Below, in pieces: positions 41,484 through 50,353 of a stretch of DNA of 64,000 nt (position 1 is the stretch's first letter; each line of letters opens with the position of its first letter). This DNA is from Streptomyces mangrovisoli. Lineage in GTDB: Bacteria > Actinomycetota > Actinomycetes > Streptomycetales > Streptomycetaceae. The notes under the pieces were generated by a model. The model was not told where the DNA came from and ran no database searches. It saw only the letters and a list, made by a program, of their open reading frames with translations. The DNA lies in assembly GCF_000974985.2 (NCBI RefSeq), contig NZ_LAVA02000003.1, forward strand, positions 225,801-289,800. The letters are read 5' to 3'. Position numbers and translations under genes: made by a program.

Positions 41484-42271
41484 GCGCGGAAGTTGTGCAC
41501 AGGCTGGGGACGGTTCTGGGGACGCTGGCGCTGCTTGCGGCACTGAGGCACCGGATCGGCTCGGCCCGGAACGCCGGCCGGGTGCGCCGTCGCCTGACCC
41601 TGCTGCTGGCCGGCGAGCCGGAACCCGCCCGCACCCGCCTCCGGTCGGGCCCGGCGCCACGGCGACTGCTGCCCGCGGTGGGCGCCGTGTGCGCGGGGTG
41701 GGTGCTCGTCGGCGGGCTCACCGGCGCGGCGACCGGGGCGGCCCTGGCCGCCGGACTGTGGTGGTGGCGCCGCCGATCGGGTCCGGCCGCGCCGATCTCC
41801 TACGACCCCGTCGAGGCCGCCCGCCAACTCCCGCTGGCCGCCGACCTGCTGGCCGCCTGCATCGCGGCCGGCGCCGGACCGGTGATCGCCGCGGAGGCGG
41901 TGGGCGAGGCGCTGGCCGGGCCGGTCGGCGACGGGCTGGCGCGGGGCGCGGCGGAGATCCGGCTGGGCGGCGAACCGGCCGACGCCTGGCGGCAGTTGGC
42001 CGCCCTGCCGAACGCGGCCGCGCTGGCCCGGCTGCTCGGCCGGGCCGACGAGTCCGGGCTCCCGGCGGCGGCACCGGTCGCACGCCTGGCCGCCGACGCC
42101 CGCGCCGAGTGGTCCCGCGCGGCCACGGAACGGGCCCGGCGCGCGGCCGTGCTGATCACCGCCCCGGTGGGGCTGTGCTTCCTGCCCGCCTTCATCGCGA
42201 TCGGCGTCCTGCCCGTGGTGATCGGGCTCGCGGGCGGACTGCTGGGAGGGGGTGGGGTGGCCGGCAAGTGA
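41480..42271 (+). CDS. tadC: TadC-like inner membrane protein
   Basis: 263 residues from ATG 41480, a 4-bp overlap with tadB. Membrane segments are predicted near 7-20, 66-95 and 225-258. The middle is a type II secretion F-like domain (LPLAADLLAACIAAGAGPVIAAEAVGEAL). It pairs with TadB in the secretion platform. In the Streptomyces tad-like set it is followed by the pilin gene, as here. Confidence 0.85.
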   Translation: MSAEVVHRLGTVLGTLALLAALRHRIGSARNAGRVRRRLTLLLAGEPEPARTRLRSGPAPRRLLPAVGAVCAGWVLVGGLTGAATGAALAAGLWWWRRRSGPAAPISYDPVEAARQLPLAADLLAACIAAGAGPVIAAEAVGEALAGPVGDGLARGAAEIRLGGEPADAWRQLAALPNAAALARLLGRADESGLPAAAPVARLAADARAEWSRAATERARRAAVLITAPVGLCFLPAFIAIGVLPVVIGLAGGLLGGGGVAGK

Positions 42272-42345
42272 CCCGTTCCGGACGGCAGTCGGCAGTCGGC
42301 CGTCGGTGGGTGGTGGGTGGCAGGTGGCAGGTGGCAGTCGCTGAA
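42272..42345. repeat. Short tandem microrepeats before the pilin gene
   Basis: Runs of cggcagt (42283-42300) and ggtgggt/ggcaggt units (42304-42338) fill the 131-bp gap between tadC and the pilin gene. They look like slippage products. Confidence 0.5.
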
Positions 42346-42402
42346 GGACGAAGCCGTCGGTGTGGACCGGCGGACGGATACGGACACCTCACGGGGGTCG
42401 AG

Positions 42403-42789
42403 ATGAACGGGCAGTCGGACAGGCAGTCGGACAGGCATGTGGACAGGGATGTGGACAGGCAGTCGGACGCGCAGTCGATCACGCCGTCGGACGGGCCGTC
42501 GGACGGGCCGTGGGACGGGCGATCCGACAGGTCGTGGGACGAGCGATCGGACGCGCACGAAGGGCGGTCGCGCCGCCGAGTACGGACACGGACACGGGTG
42601 TCGGCGCGAGTGAGGGCGCGGTCGCGGTGCCGGGCGCGTCACGACTCAGGGATGGTCACGTCCGAGTACGCCGTGGGGATCATCGCGGCGGTCGGCTTCG
42701 CCGCGGTGCTCTACAAGATCGTGACGAGCGGCGAGGTGAGCGCCGAGCTCCAGGACCTCGTGAAGCAGGCCCTCAGTGCGCACACATGA
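42403..42789 (+). CDS. DUF4244 pilin-like protein with repetitive N-terminus
   Basis: 128 residues from ATG 42403 (GGGGG 6 bp upstream). The last 45 residues are the DUF4244/Flp-like pilin: GMVTSEYAVGIIAAVGFAAVLYKIVTSG, here in pieces GMVTSEYAVG and FAAVLYKIVTSG. The Glu five residues after the Gly is typical of type IV pilins, and one membrane helix follows. The first 75 residues are unusual: tandem Ser-Asp-Arg-Gln / Val-Asp-Arg repeats, then an Arg-rich stretch. They would be removed if a prepilin peptidase cuts before MVTSEYA. The repeat DNA is cagtcggacagg-like. Confidence 0.8.
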   Translation: MNGQSDRQSDRHVDRDVDRQSDAQSITPSDGPSDGPWDGRSDRSWDERSDAHEGRSRRRVRTRTRVSARVRARSRCRARHDSGMVTSEYAVGIIAAVGFAAVLYKIVTSGEVSAELQDLVKQALSAHT

Positions 42790-43204
42790 CGGGAAGGCCC
42801 GGCGCCTTCGCGTGCGGGTGCGCTCGGACGACGGGTTCGTGACGGCGGAGTCCGCCGTGGTGCTGCCGGTGCTGGTGCTCGTCGCCATGGCGCTGCTGTG
42901 GGGGCTGTGCGTGATGGCGGTCCGGATCCAGTGCGTGGACGCGGCGCGGTCGGGAGCCCGCGCCGCGGCCCGCCAGGACCCCGCAGCCGCGGTCGCCGCG
43001 GTCACCCGGGACCTGGCGCCCCGCGGATCGACCGTGACCGTGAGCCGGGAAGGGGACCAGGTTCGCGTGACGGTGGTGGCCGGATTGCCGGGACCGCTGC
43101 GCGGACTGCCCTTCGAGGTACGCGAGGAGGCCGTGGCGGCGTCGGAGGAGACGGCTCCGCAAGAGGCGGCCGGTGCCGGGACGGATTCGGAGGTGGCCCC
43201 GTGA
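42776..43204 (+). CDS. TadE-family protein
   Basis: 142 residues from GTG 42776, overlapping the pilin stop by 14 bp. DDGFVTAESAVVLPVLVLVAMALLWG, given here as FVTAESAVVLPV then a membrane helix, is the TadE minor-pilin signature with the Glu at the fifth position. The remainder is a periplasmic-type domain (AARSGARAAARQ...). It is a minor pilin of the Tad machine. A later GTG near 42810 is also possible. Confidence 0.82.
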   Translation: MRTHDGKARRLRVRVRSDDGFVTAESAVVLPVLVLVAMALLWGLCVMAVRIQCVDAARSGARAAARQDPAAAVAAVTRDLAPRGSTVTVSREGDQVRVTVVAGLPGPLRGLPFEVREEAVAASEETAPQEAAGAGTDSEVAP

Positions 43205-43647
43205 AGAGGCCCATCGCGAAGTGGCCCTTCCCGAAGTGGCCGCGGGCCGCGTCGGCGCCGTACCGCTCGGACCGGGGTTCCGCGACCGTGTGGAGCGTCG
43301 GGGTGATCGCCGTGCTGTGCGCGGTGTTCGGGACCGTGCTCGCCCTCGGACAGGCCGTGACGGTACGGCACCGGGCGGCCGGCGGCGCGGATCTGGCGGC
43401 GCTGGCCGCGGCGGACCGGTGGGCGGACGGCCCGGGGGCTGCCTGCGCGCGGGCCGAACGGGTGGCCCGTGCGCAGGGCGCGCGGCTCGTGCGGTGCGCG
43501 CTCACGGGAGAGATCTCGGACGTCACGGCGGCCTCGGGCCGGGGCCTGTTCGAGGCGGAGGTGAGGGCGCGCGCCGGACCCGCCGCGGCTACCCCTTCGC
43601 CGCCTCGGTCGGCTGCTCCTCGGGCGCCCCCCGCAGCAGCACGGTGA
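43201..43647 (+). CDS. Helicase/secretion-neighborhood TadE-like protein (Rv3654c type)
   Basis: 148 residues from GTG 43201, a 4-bp overlap with the preceding TadE gene. RGSATVWSVGVIAVLCAVFGTVLALGQ, in pieces RGSATVW and a membrane helix, then HRAAGGADLAALAAADRW is the TIGRFAM-type 'TadE-like' family found beside DECH helicases in actinobacteria. It is probably exported or pilus associated. Its last 59 bp overlap the 3' end of the convergent helicase gene. Confidence 0.82.
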   Translation: MKRPIAKWPFPKWPRAASAPYRSDRGSATVWSVGVIAVLCAVFGTVLALGQAVTVRHRAAGGADLAALAAADRWADGPGAACARAERVARAQGARLVRCALTGEISDVTAASGRGLFEAEVRARAGPAAATPSPPRSAAPRAPPAAAR

Positions 43648-46066
43648 GCAGGCGCACGGCGCCCCGCTTGTGGAGCGGATCGTTGCCGTTGCCGCACTTG
43701 GGGGACTGGATGCAGGACGGGCAGCCGGCGTCGCACTCGCAGGAGGCGATGGCCTGGCGGGTCGCGGTCAGCCAGGCGCGGGCCGTGTGGAAGGCCCGCT
43801 CGGCGAAGCCCGCGCCACCGGGATGGCCGTCGTAGACGAAGACCGTGGGCAGGAGCGTGTCGGGGTGCAGTGGGATCGAGACGCCGCCGATGTCCCAGCG
43901 GTCGCAGGTCGCGAAGAGGGGCAGCATGCCGATCGACGCGTGCTCGGCGGCGTGCAGGGCGCCGCCGAGGATCTCCGGGCCGATGCGGGCCTCGTCCAGC
44001 TGGTCCTCGGTGACGGTCCACCACACGGCGCGGGTGCGGAGCGTGCGGGGCGGCAGGTCGAGCTTGGTCTCGCCGAGGACCTCGCCGGTGATCACCCGTC
44101 GGCGCAGGAAGGAGACGACCTGGTTGGTGACCTCCACGGAGCCGTAGCACAGGCGGCCGTCGCCCCAGGGGATCTCGACGTCCGTCTCCAGGACGGAGAT
44201 CGACGTCAGGTCGCGGGCGACCGTCGAGTACGGCGGGTCGGCCCGCTCGACCAGGGCGACGGAGTCCTCCAGGTCGAGCGAGCGGACCAGATAGGTGCGG
44301 CCCTGGTGCAGGTGGACCGCGCCCTCGTGGACGCCGGTGTGGGCGGCGCCCTCGTCGACCGTGCCGAGCAGCCGACCGGTGCCGGACTCGACGACCTGGA
44401 CGGGCCGGCCGCCCCCGCCGCGGATGTCGGTGAGGTCGGCGGCCCGCTCCCGGCGCGTCCAGTGCCAGGCCTTCGTCCGGCGGCGCAGCAGCTTGGCCGC
44501 CTCCAGCTGCGGCATCAGGTCCGCGCAGGCGGGCCCGAACAGCTCCAGGTCCTCGTCGGTGAGGGGCAGTTCGGCGGCGGCCGCGCACAGGTGCGGGGCG
44601 AGGACGTAGGGGTTGTCCGGGTCCAGGACGGTGGACTCCACCGGCTGGTCGAACAGCGCCTCCGGGTGGTGGACGAGGAAGGTGTCCAGCGGGTCGTCGC
44701 GGGCGACCAGCACGGCGAGTGCGCCCTGGCCCGAACGGCCGGCCCGGCCCGCCTGCTGCCACAGGGAGGCCCGGGTGCCGGGATAACCGGCGATCAGGAC
44801 GGCGTCCAGGCCGGACACGTCCACGCCGAGCTCCAGGGCGGTCGTGGCGGCCAGCCCGAGGAGTTCGCCGGAGTGCAGGGCCTGCTCCAGGGCGCGGCGC
44901 TCCTCGGGGAGGTAGCCGCCGCGGTAGGCGGCCACGCGCCGGGCGAGCGACCGGTCGACCTCGGCGAGGCGTTCCTGGGCGATGAGGGAGATCAGCTCGG
45001 CGCCGCGCCGGGAACGGACGAAGGCCACCGAGCGCACACCCTGCACCGCGAGGTCGGTCAGCAGATCGGCGGTCTCGGCGGTGGCCGTGCGCCGGACGGG
45101 CGCGCCCTTCTCGCCCTGCATCTCGGTGAGCGGGGGCTCCCACAGGGCGAAGACGAGTTCGCCGCGCGGGGAGGCGTCGTCGGCCACCTCCACCACCGGC
45201 AGCCCGGTCAGCCGGCGGGCGGCCACGGCGGGCTCGGCGGAGGTGGCGGAGGCCAGCAGGAAGACGGGGGAGGCGCCGTAGCGGGCGCACAGGCGGCGCA
45301 GTCTGCGCAGCACCTGGGCGACGTGGGAGCCGAAGACGCCCCGGTAGGTGTGGCACTCGTCGACGACGACGTACTTCAGCGACTTCAGGAACGACGACCA
45401 GCGGGGATGGGAGGGCAATATGCCGCGGTGCAGCATGTCGGGGTTGGTCAGGACGTAGGTGCCGAACTGGCGGATCCACTCGCGCTGCTCGACCGGGGTG
45501 TCGCCGTCGTAGACCGCGGGGCGCACCGAATGGCCCAGCGGCGCCGCGAGTTCTTTCACCGCGCGGCACTGGTCCGCGGCGAGGGCCTTCGTGGGGGCGA
45601 GGTAGAGGGCGGTGGCGCCGCGCCCGTTCGGGGCCTCGGAGCCGTCCAGGAGCGCCGACAGGACCGGTACCAGATACGCCAGCGACTTGCCGGAGGCGGT
45701 GCCGGTGGCGACGACCACCGAATCGCCGTCCAGGGCGTGCTCGGCCGCGAGCGCCTGGTGGGCCCAGGGGTGCTCGATGCCGTGCTCCTGGATCGCGGCG
45801 ATCACTTCCGAGCGAATCCGATCAGGCCAGACGGCATGGCGGCCCGCCCGCGGGGGCAAGTGCTCCGTATGAGTGATGCGCGCGGACCGACTCGGCCCGG
45901 AGGCGAGCCGGTCCAGGACCGTGCCCGGCTCCCAGCGGGGCACGGGCTGAGCCGGGGATCGATCGGATCGGTGATTCTTGGCCATCGGCACCGAGTGTGT
46001 CACTGGTGTGACGGACAATGGGGCCAAGGCGTCGTGCACGCCTGCCGGTAAGTGATTGAATGCCAT
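43589..46066 (-). CDS. DECH-box DEAD/DEAH-like helicase with DUF1998
   Basis: 825 residues from ATG 46066 (MAFNHLPAGVHDAL); the frame opens 10 codons earlier. Motif I is ATGTASGKSLAY, motif II VVVDECHTY (DECH), motif III LASATSAEP, and motif VI QQAGRAGRSGQGA. The C-terminal Zn-binding MZB/DUF1998 domain has CECDAGCPSCIQSPKCGNGN. This is the helicase that gives the 'helicase/secretion neighborhood' its name and is related to SftH/MrfA DNA-repair helicases. It is convergent with the Tad operon and divergent from bldG. Confidence 0.9.
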   Translation of the reverse strand: MAFNHLPAGVHDALAPLSVTPVTHSVPMAKNHRSDRSPAQPVPRWEPGTVLDRLASGPSRSARITHTEHLPPRAGRHAVWPDRIRSEVIAAIQEHGIEHPWAHQALAAEHALDGDSVVVATGTASGKSLAYLVPVLSALLDGSEAPNGRGATALYLAPTKALAADQCRAVKELAAPLGHSVRPAVYDGDTPVEQREWIRQFGTYVLTNPDMLHRGILPSHPRWSSFLKSLKYVVVDECHTYRGVFGSHVAQVLRRLRRLCARYGASPVFLLASATSAEPAVAARRLTGLPVVEVADDASPRGELVFALWEPPLTEMQGEKGAPVRRTATAETADLLTDLAVQGVRSVAFVRSRRGAELISLIAQERLAEVDRSLARRVAAYRGGYLPEERRALEQALHSGELLGLAATTALELGVDVSGLDAVLIAGYPGTRASLWQQAGRAGRSGQGALAVLVARDDPLDTFLVHHPEALFDQPVESTVLDPDNPYVLAPHLCAAAAELPLTDEDLELFGPACADLMPQLEAAKLLRRRTKAWHWTRRERAADLTDIRGGGGRPVQVVESGTGRLLGTVDEGAAHTGVHEGAVHLHQGRTYLVRSLDLEDSVALVERADPPYSTVARDLTSISVLETDVEIPWGDGRLCYGSVEVTNQVVSFLRRRVITGEVLGETKLDLPPRTLRTRAVWWTVTEDQLDEARIGPEILGGALHAAEHASIGMLPLFATCDRWDIGGVSIPLHPDTLLPTVFVYDGHPGGAGFAERAFHTARAWLTATRQAIASCECDAGCPSCIQSPKCGNGNDPLHKRGAVRLLTVLLRGAPEEQPTEAAKG

Positions 46067-46146
46067 CGCGGCTGGCGAACAGTCCTGGGCATGCAAGCCG
46101 AGGTGTCCTTAGGGCGACCGCTCGATAGCAAGGTGCTGGAGGATCC

Positions 46147-46488
46147 GTGGACCTGTCCCTGTCGACCCGTACCGTCGGCGATCGTACGGTCGTCGAGGTC
46201 GGTGGCGAAATCGACGTATATACCGCGCCCAAGCTGCGCGAGCAGCTGGTCGAGCTGGTGAACGACGGGAGTTTCCACCTGGTGGTGGACATGGAGGGTG
46301 TGGACTTCCTCGACTCCACCGGGCTCGGCGTGCTGGTCGGCGGCCTGAAGAGGGTGCGTGCCCATGAGGGCTCCCTGCGCCTGGTCTGCAACCAGGAGCG
46401 CATTCTGAAGATCTTCCGCATCACCGGTCTGACCAAGGTGTTCCCGATCCACACCTCGGTCGAGGAAGCGGTGGCGGCCACCGACTGA
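46147..46488 (+). CDS. bldG: Anti-sigma factor antagonist BldG
   Basis: 113 residues from GTG 46147 (GGAGGATCC just upstream). STAS fold with the phosphorylation site Ser57 in FLDSTGLG. BldG is needed for aerial hyphae and antibiotic production in Streptomyces; it binds anti-sigma factors such as ApgA when unphosphorylated. The downstream ATPase-fold gene is its classic partner. The upstream 80 bp separate it from the divergent helicase gene. Confidence 0.96.
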
Positions 46489-46765
46489 TCTCCGGCCGCC
46501 GGACGGCCGAGGCCGCCGGACGAGGAGAGCTGCCGGGCCGGTGCGCGGGACCGAGGTCCCGACGTGCCGGTCCCGCGGTGGTGGCCGACGACACGCCGGA
46601 CGCCCGCGCCCGGTTTCCGTCGTACGACGGCCTCGGCCGTACGGCGGCCTGTGTCGTCGGTGGCCGATGTCCACGGCCGCTCCGGGACGGGAGAAGTACA
46701 TCTGGGGGCCGGTTCGCCCGGTGGTTCGGTCCCCGACAGCACGCCCGAAGCTCCGAGGGGGATGC

Positions 46766-47200
46766 ATGGCCACCGTTGAACTCCGTTTCAGCGCGCTGCC
46801 CGAGCACGTCCGGACCGCCCGGCTGGTGGCGGCAGCGGTGGCGCGCAGGGCCGGAGTGGACGAGGCCGTCCTCGACGAGGTCCGGCTCGCCGTCGGCGAG
46901 GCCTGCTCCCGGGCCGTCGGGCTGCATCAGAACGGGCGCATCAACTCGCCGGTGAAGGTCGTGCTGATCGAGGAGGAGAAACAGTTCTCCATCGAGGTCG
47001 GCGACGAGGCGCCACGCTCTGCGCCCGGCGAGCGGGCCCCGGGGGCGGCGGCCGACGACGTCGAGACCGAGGAGGACGAGATGGGCCTCGCGGTGATCAG
47101 CGGGCTCGTCGACGACGTCGAGGTGAGCGCCGGCGAACACGGCGGCCTGATCCGCATGACCTGGCCCACCACACCCCCGGCGGCGACCCCGGTGGTCTGA
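46766..47200 (+). CDS. Anti-sigma factor, ATPase fold (ApgA/SCO3548 type)
   Basis: 144 residues from ATG 46766 (GAGGGGG 4 bp upstream). An HATPase_c fold with the N-box VDEAVLDEVRLAVGEACSRAV, given here in part as LDEVRLAVGEACSRAV. An acidic insertion (about 90-110) follows, then MGLAVISGLVDDVEV. It is the kinase/anti-sigma partner of BldG. The 277-bp leader (46489-46765) lacks a gene and lies between the two; they can be cotranscribed. A short hairpin follows the gene. Confidence 0.88.
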   Translation: MATVELRFSALPEHVRTARLVAAAVARRAGVDEAVLDEVRLAVGEACSRAVGLHQNGRINSPVKVVLIEEEKQFSIEVGDEAPRSAPGERAPGAAADDVETEEDEMGLAVISGLVDDVEVSAGEHGGLIRMTWPTTPPAATPVV

Positions 47201-47425
47201 TCCCAGCCGTTTTCCCGGTGTCCGGTGCTCGATCCGGACGCTTCGGCGTCCCTCGTTCGGGCGGACGTCCTCGCACTCCTGCCCCGCCCAGGCGCCCTCG
47301 AACCTCCGCCGGGCCCGGACGTGTCCGCACCCCCGGCCCGCCCGGACGCCCTCGTACCCCCGCCCGGCGCGCCCGGCGTCGTAGCACCGCGACACGACCC
47401 CCATCGGACCCATGTCTCACCCGGT

Positions 47426-47445
47426 AGGCCCCCTCCGTGGGGCCT
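47426..47445 (+). terminator. Hairpin after the anti-sigma gene
   Basis: aggcccc (47426-47432) pairs with ggggcct (47439-47445) across a 6-nt loop and is followed by ttcgg. Confidence 0.55.
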
Positions 47446-47685
47446 TTCGGCGTATGCGGGTGGCGGAACCCGCTCCTACAGTGGGCGTGTCCGAGGTTCC
47501 GTACCGATGAAGTGCCGTAGATTTAGTGAATTCATTCACGATCATTCGCGCGACAATGGATCAAGCGTCAATGCCTCAAAGGCATTACTCCTTTCGGGTT
47601 CCGTGCCACCTGGCGATCATTTGCTGAAGGGCATGTGAAGGCGAATTTCGCCGACCGCACACTGTTTTGATCAGGTTCCGGTACC

Positions 47686-47691
47686 TAGAAT
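47686..47691 (+). promoter_or_regulatory. Candidate -10 element of hppA
   Basis: TAGAAT matches the HrdB-type -10 (TAGRRT/TAGART) 43 bp before the hppA start. The -35 region at 17-18 bp (ctgttttga) is a poor match. Low confidence without mapping. Confidence 0.35.
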
Positions 47692-47733
47692 CCGTCCACA
47701 TCTTGAGCTCAGCCCAAGCGTCAAGGAGGACGA

Positions 47734-50139
47734 ATGGCGGGGCTTTCTACCCCTCATCAGTTGGGCCACCCCACAACCTTCGCAGCCGCAGTGCTCACCG
47801 ACGGGAACCGCGCGATCATCGCGGTCATCGCCGTCGTGGCCCTTGCGGCACTGGCCGTCGCGGGAGTCCTGGTACGCCAGGTGCTCGCGGCGGGCGAGGG
47901 CACCGACAGCATGAAGAAGATCGCCGCGGCGGTGCAGGAAGGCGCGAATGCCTATCTCGCCCGTCAGCTGCGCACGCTCGGCGTATTCGCCGTGGTCGTG
48001 TTCTTCCTGCTCATGCTGCTGCCCGCGGACGACTGGAATCAGCGCATCGGCCGATCGGTGTTCTTCTTGATCGGCGCGGCGTTCTCGGCGGCCACCGGCT
48101 ATATCGGCATGTGGCTCGCCGTGCGCAGCAATGTGCGCGTCGCGGCCGCGGCACGGGAAGCGACCCCGGCGGAAGGTGAACCCGAAAAGGATCTCACCAC
48201 CGTCTCGCACACGGCAATGAAGATCGCTTTCCGCACGGGCGGCGTGGTCGGCATGTTCACGGTGGGGCTCGGCCTGCTGGGCGCCTCCTGCGTGGTGCTG
48301 GTGTACGCGGCCGACGCGCCGAAGGTGCTCGAAGGCTTCGGCCTCGGGGCCGCCCTGATCGCCATGTTCATGCGTGTCGGCGGCGGCATCTTCACCAAGG
48401 CCGCCGACGTCGGCGCCGACCTGGTCGGCAAGGTCGAGCAGGGCATTCCGGAGGACGACCCGCGCAATGCCGCGACCATCGCCGACAACGTGGGCGACAA
48501 CGTCGGCGACTGCGCGGGCATGGCCGCCGACCTCTTCGAGTCGTACGCGGTGACCCTGGTCGCCGCGCTGATCCTCGGCAAGGTCGCGTTCGGCGACTCC
48601 GGGCTCGCCTTCCCGCTGATCGTGCCCGCGATCGGCGTCCTGACCGCGATGATCGGCATCTTCGCGGTCGCCCCGCGGCGTACCGACCGCAGCGGCATGT
48701 CCGCGATCAACCGCGGGTTCTTCATCTCCGCGGTGATCTCGCTCGTGCTGGTGGCGGTGGCGGTCTTCGTCTACCTGCCGTCGTCGTACGCGGACCTGGA
48801 CGGCATCTCGGACGCCGCGATCAAGGCCAAGGACGGCGATCCGCGGATCCTCGCGCTCGTCGCGGTCGCGATCGGCATCCTGCTGGCCGCCGTGATCCAG
48901 CAGCTCACCGGCTACTTCACGGAGACCACCCGGCGTCCGGTGCGGGACATCGGCAAGACCTCGCTGACCGGCCCGGCCACCGTCGTCCTCGCCGGCATCT
49001 CCGTCGGTCTCGAGTCCGCCGTCTACACCGCCCTGCTGATCGGTCTGAGCGTCTACGGCGCCTTCCTGCTCGGCGGCACGTCGATCATGCTGGCGCTGTT
49101 CGCGGTGGCGCTGGCCGGCACCGGCCTGCTCACCACGGTCGGCGTCATCGTCGCCATGGACACCTTCGGGCCGGTCTCCGACAACGCGCAGGGCATCGCC
49201 GAGATGTCCGGCGACGTCGAGGGGGCGGGCGCGCAGGTGCTCACCAACCTGGACGCGGTCGGCAACACCACCAAGGCCATCACCAAGGGCATCGCCATCG
49301 CCACCGCCGTCCTCGCGGCGTCGGCGCTCTTCGGTTCGTACCGGGACGCGATCACCACCAACGTCCAGGACGTCGGGGCGAAGCTCACCGGTTCGAACGC
49401 GCTGACCCTGTCGATGGACATCTCGCAGCCCAACAACCTCGTCGGGCTCATCGCGGGCGCGGCGGTCGTCTTCCTCTTCTCGGGGCTGGCGATCAACGCC
49501 GTGTCGCGGTCGGCGGGTTCGGTGGTCTACGAGGTGCGCCGGCAGTTCCGTGAGAAGCCCGGGATCATGAACTACACGGAGACCCCGGAGTACGGCAAGG
49601 TCGTCGACATCTGCACCAAGGACGCCCTGCGCGAACTCGCCACGCCCGGTCTGCTCGCCGTGATGGCGCCGATCTTCATCGGGTTCACGCTCGGCGTCGG
49701 CGCGCTCGGCTCCTATCTGGCGGGCGCGATCGGCGCGGGCACCCTGATGGCGGTCTTCCTCGCCAACTCCGGCGGTGCCTGGGACAACGCCAAGAAACTG
49801 GTGGAGGACGGCCACCACGGCGGCAAGGGCAGCGAGGCCCACGCCGCCACGGTGATCGGTGACACCGTCGGCGACCCGTTCAAGGACACGGCGGGCCCGG
49901 CGATCAACCCGCTGCTCAAGGTCATGAACCTGGTGTCGCTGCTGATCGCACCGGCCGTCATCAAGTTCTCCTACGGCGACGACAAGAACATCGGCGTGCG
50001 GATCCTGATCGCGATCCTCTCGCTCGCCGTCATCGTCGGCGCGGTCTACGTCTCCAAGCGGCGCGGCATCACCATGGGTGACGAAGAAGACAATGCCGAG
50101 CGGGTCTCCAAGTCGGCCGATCCTGCGGTGGTTTCGTAG
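47734..50139 (+). CDS. hppA: Membrane-bound proton-pumping pyrophosphatase
   Basis: 801 residues with about 16 helices. The pyrophosphate site is TKAADVGADLVGK and DNVGDNVGDCAGMAADLFE. A second Asp cluster is in DTFGPVSDNAQGIAEM. The last is GDTVGDPFKDTAGPAINPLLK. NTTKAITKG carries Lys at the position that marks K+-independent enzymes (Ala in K+-dependent ones). It hydrolyses PPi and pumps protons out, linking anabolic PPi to the membrane potential. It ends at a strong hairpin. Confidence 0.96.
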   Translation: MAGLSTPHQLGHPTTFAAAVLTDGNRAIIAVIAVVALAALAVAGVLVRQVLAAGEGTDSMKKIAAAVQEGANAYLARQLRTLGVFAVVVFFLLMLLPADDWNQRIGRSVFFLIGAAFSAATGYIGMWLAVRSNVRVAAAAREATPAEGEPEKDLTTVSHTAMKIAFRTGGVVGMFTVGLGLLGASCVVLVYAADAPKVLEGFGLGAALIAMFMRVGGGIFTKAADVGADLVGKVEQGIPEDDPRNAATIADNVGDNVGDCAGMAADLFESYAVTLVAALILGKVAFGDSGLAFPLIVPAIGVLTAMIGIFAVAPRRTDRSGMSAINRGFFISAVISLVLVAVAVFVYLPSSYADLDGISDAAIKAKDGDPRILALVAVAIGILLAAVIQQLTGYFTETTRRPVRDIGKTSLTGPATVVLAGISVGLESAVYTALLIGLSVYGAFLLGGTSIMLALFAVALAGTGLLTTVGVIVAMDTFGPVSDNAQGIAEMSGDVEGAGAQVLTNLDAVGNTTKAITKGIAIATAVLAASALFGSYRDAITTNVQDVGAKLTGSNALTLSMDISQPNNLVGLIAGAAVVFLFSGLAINAVSRSAGSVVYEVRRQFREKPGIMNYTETPEYGKVVDICTKDALRELATPGLLAVMAPIFIGFTLGVGALGSYLAGAIGAGTLMAVFLANSGGAWDNAKKLVEDGHHGGKGSEAHAATVIGDTVGDPFKDTAGPAINPLLKVMNLVSLLIAPAVIKFSYGDDKNIGVRILIAILSLAVIVGAVYVSKRRGITMGDEEDNAERVSKSADPAVVS

Positions 50140-50168
50140 GCGGTCTTACGGGGCGGCAGCTCAAGGGG

Positions 50169-50204
50169 CGGGCGGTCGAAGCGCGTTGGCGCATCGACCG
50201 CCCG
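50169..50204 (+). terminator. hppA terminator
   Basis: A perfect 11-bp stem (cgggcggtcga at 50169-50179, complement at 50194-50204) with a 14-nt loop, 30 bp after the hppA stop. Confidence 0.75.
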
Positions 50205-50353
50205 TCTCGCATGTCCCTCCGCCCACATCGTGAGCCTTCTCTCCCTTGGTGCAAATGACTGCAAAAGGTGACATACGACATCGTGGGCGCGTGGCCGTCC
50301 GGCGGGCGCCGTGTAGGGTCCGGGGGCCGAGAGCCATGGAAGGGACCGATCCG

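Larger units (their letters stand above)
47201..47733. promoter_or_regulatory. Control region before hppA
   Basis: 533 bp without a gene. It contains the terminator at 47426-47445, an AT-rich stretch (47510-47690), a 7-bp hairpin (aatgcct/aggcatt, 47570-47586) and the -10 candidate at 47686. Confidence 0.5.
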
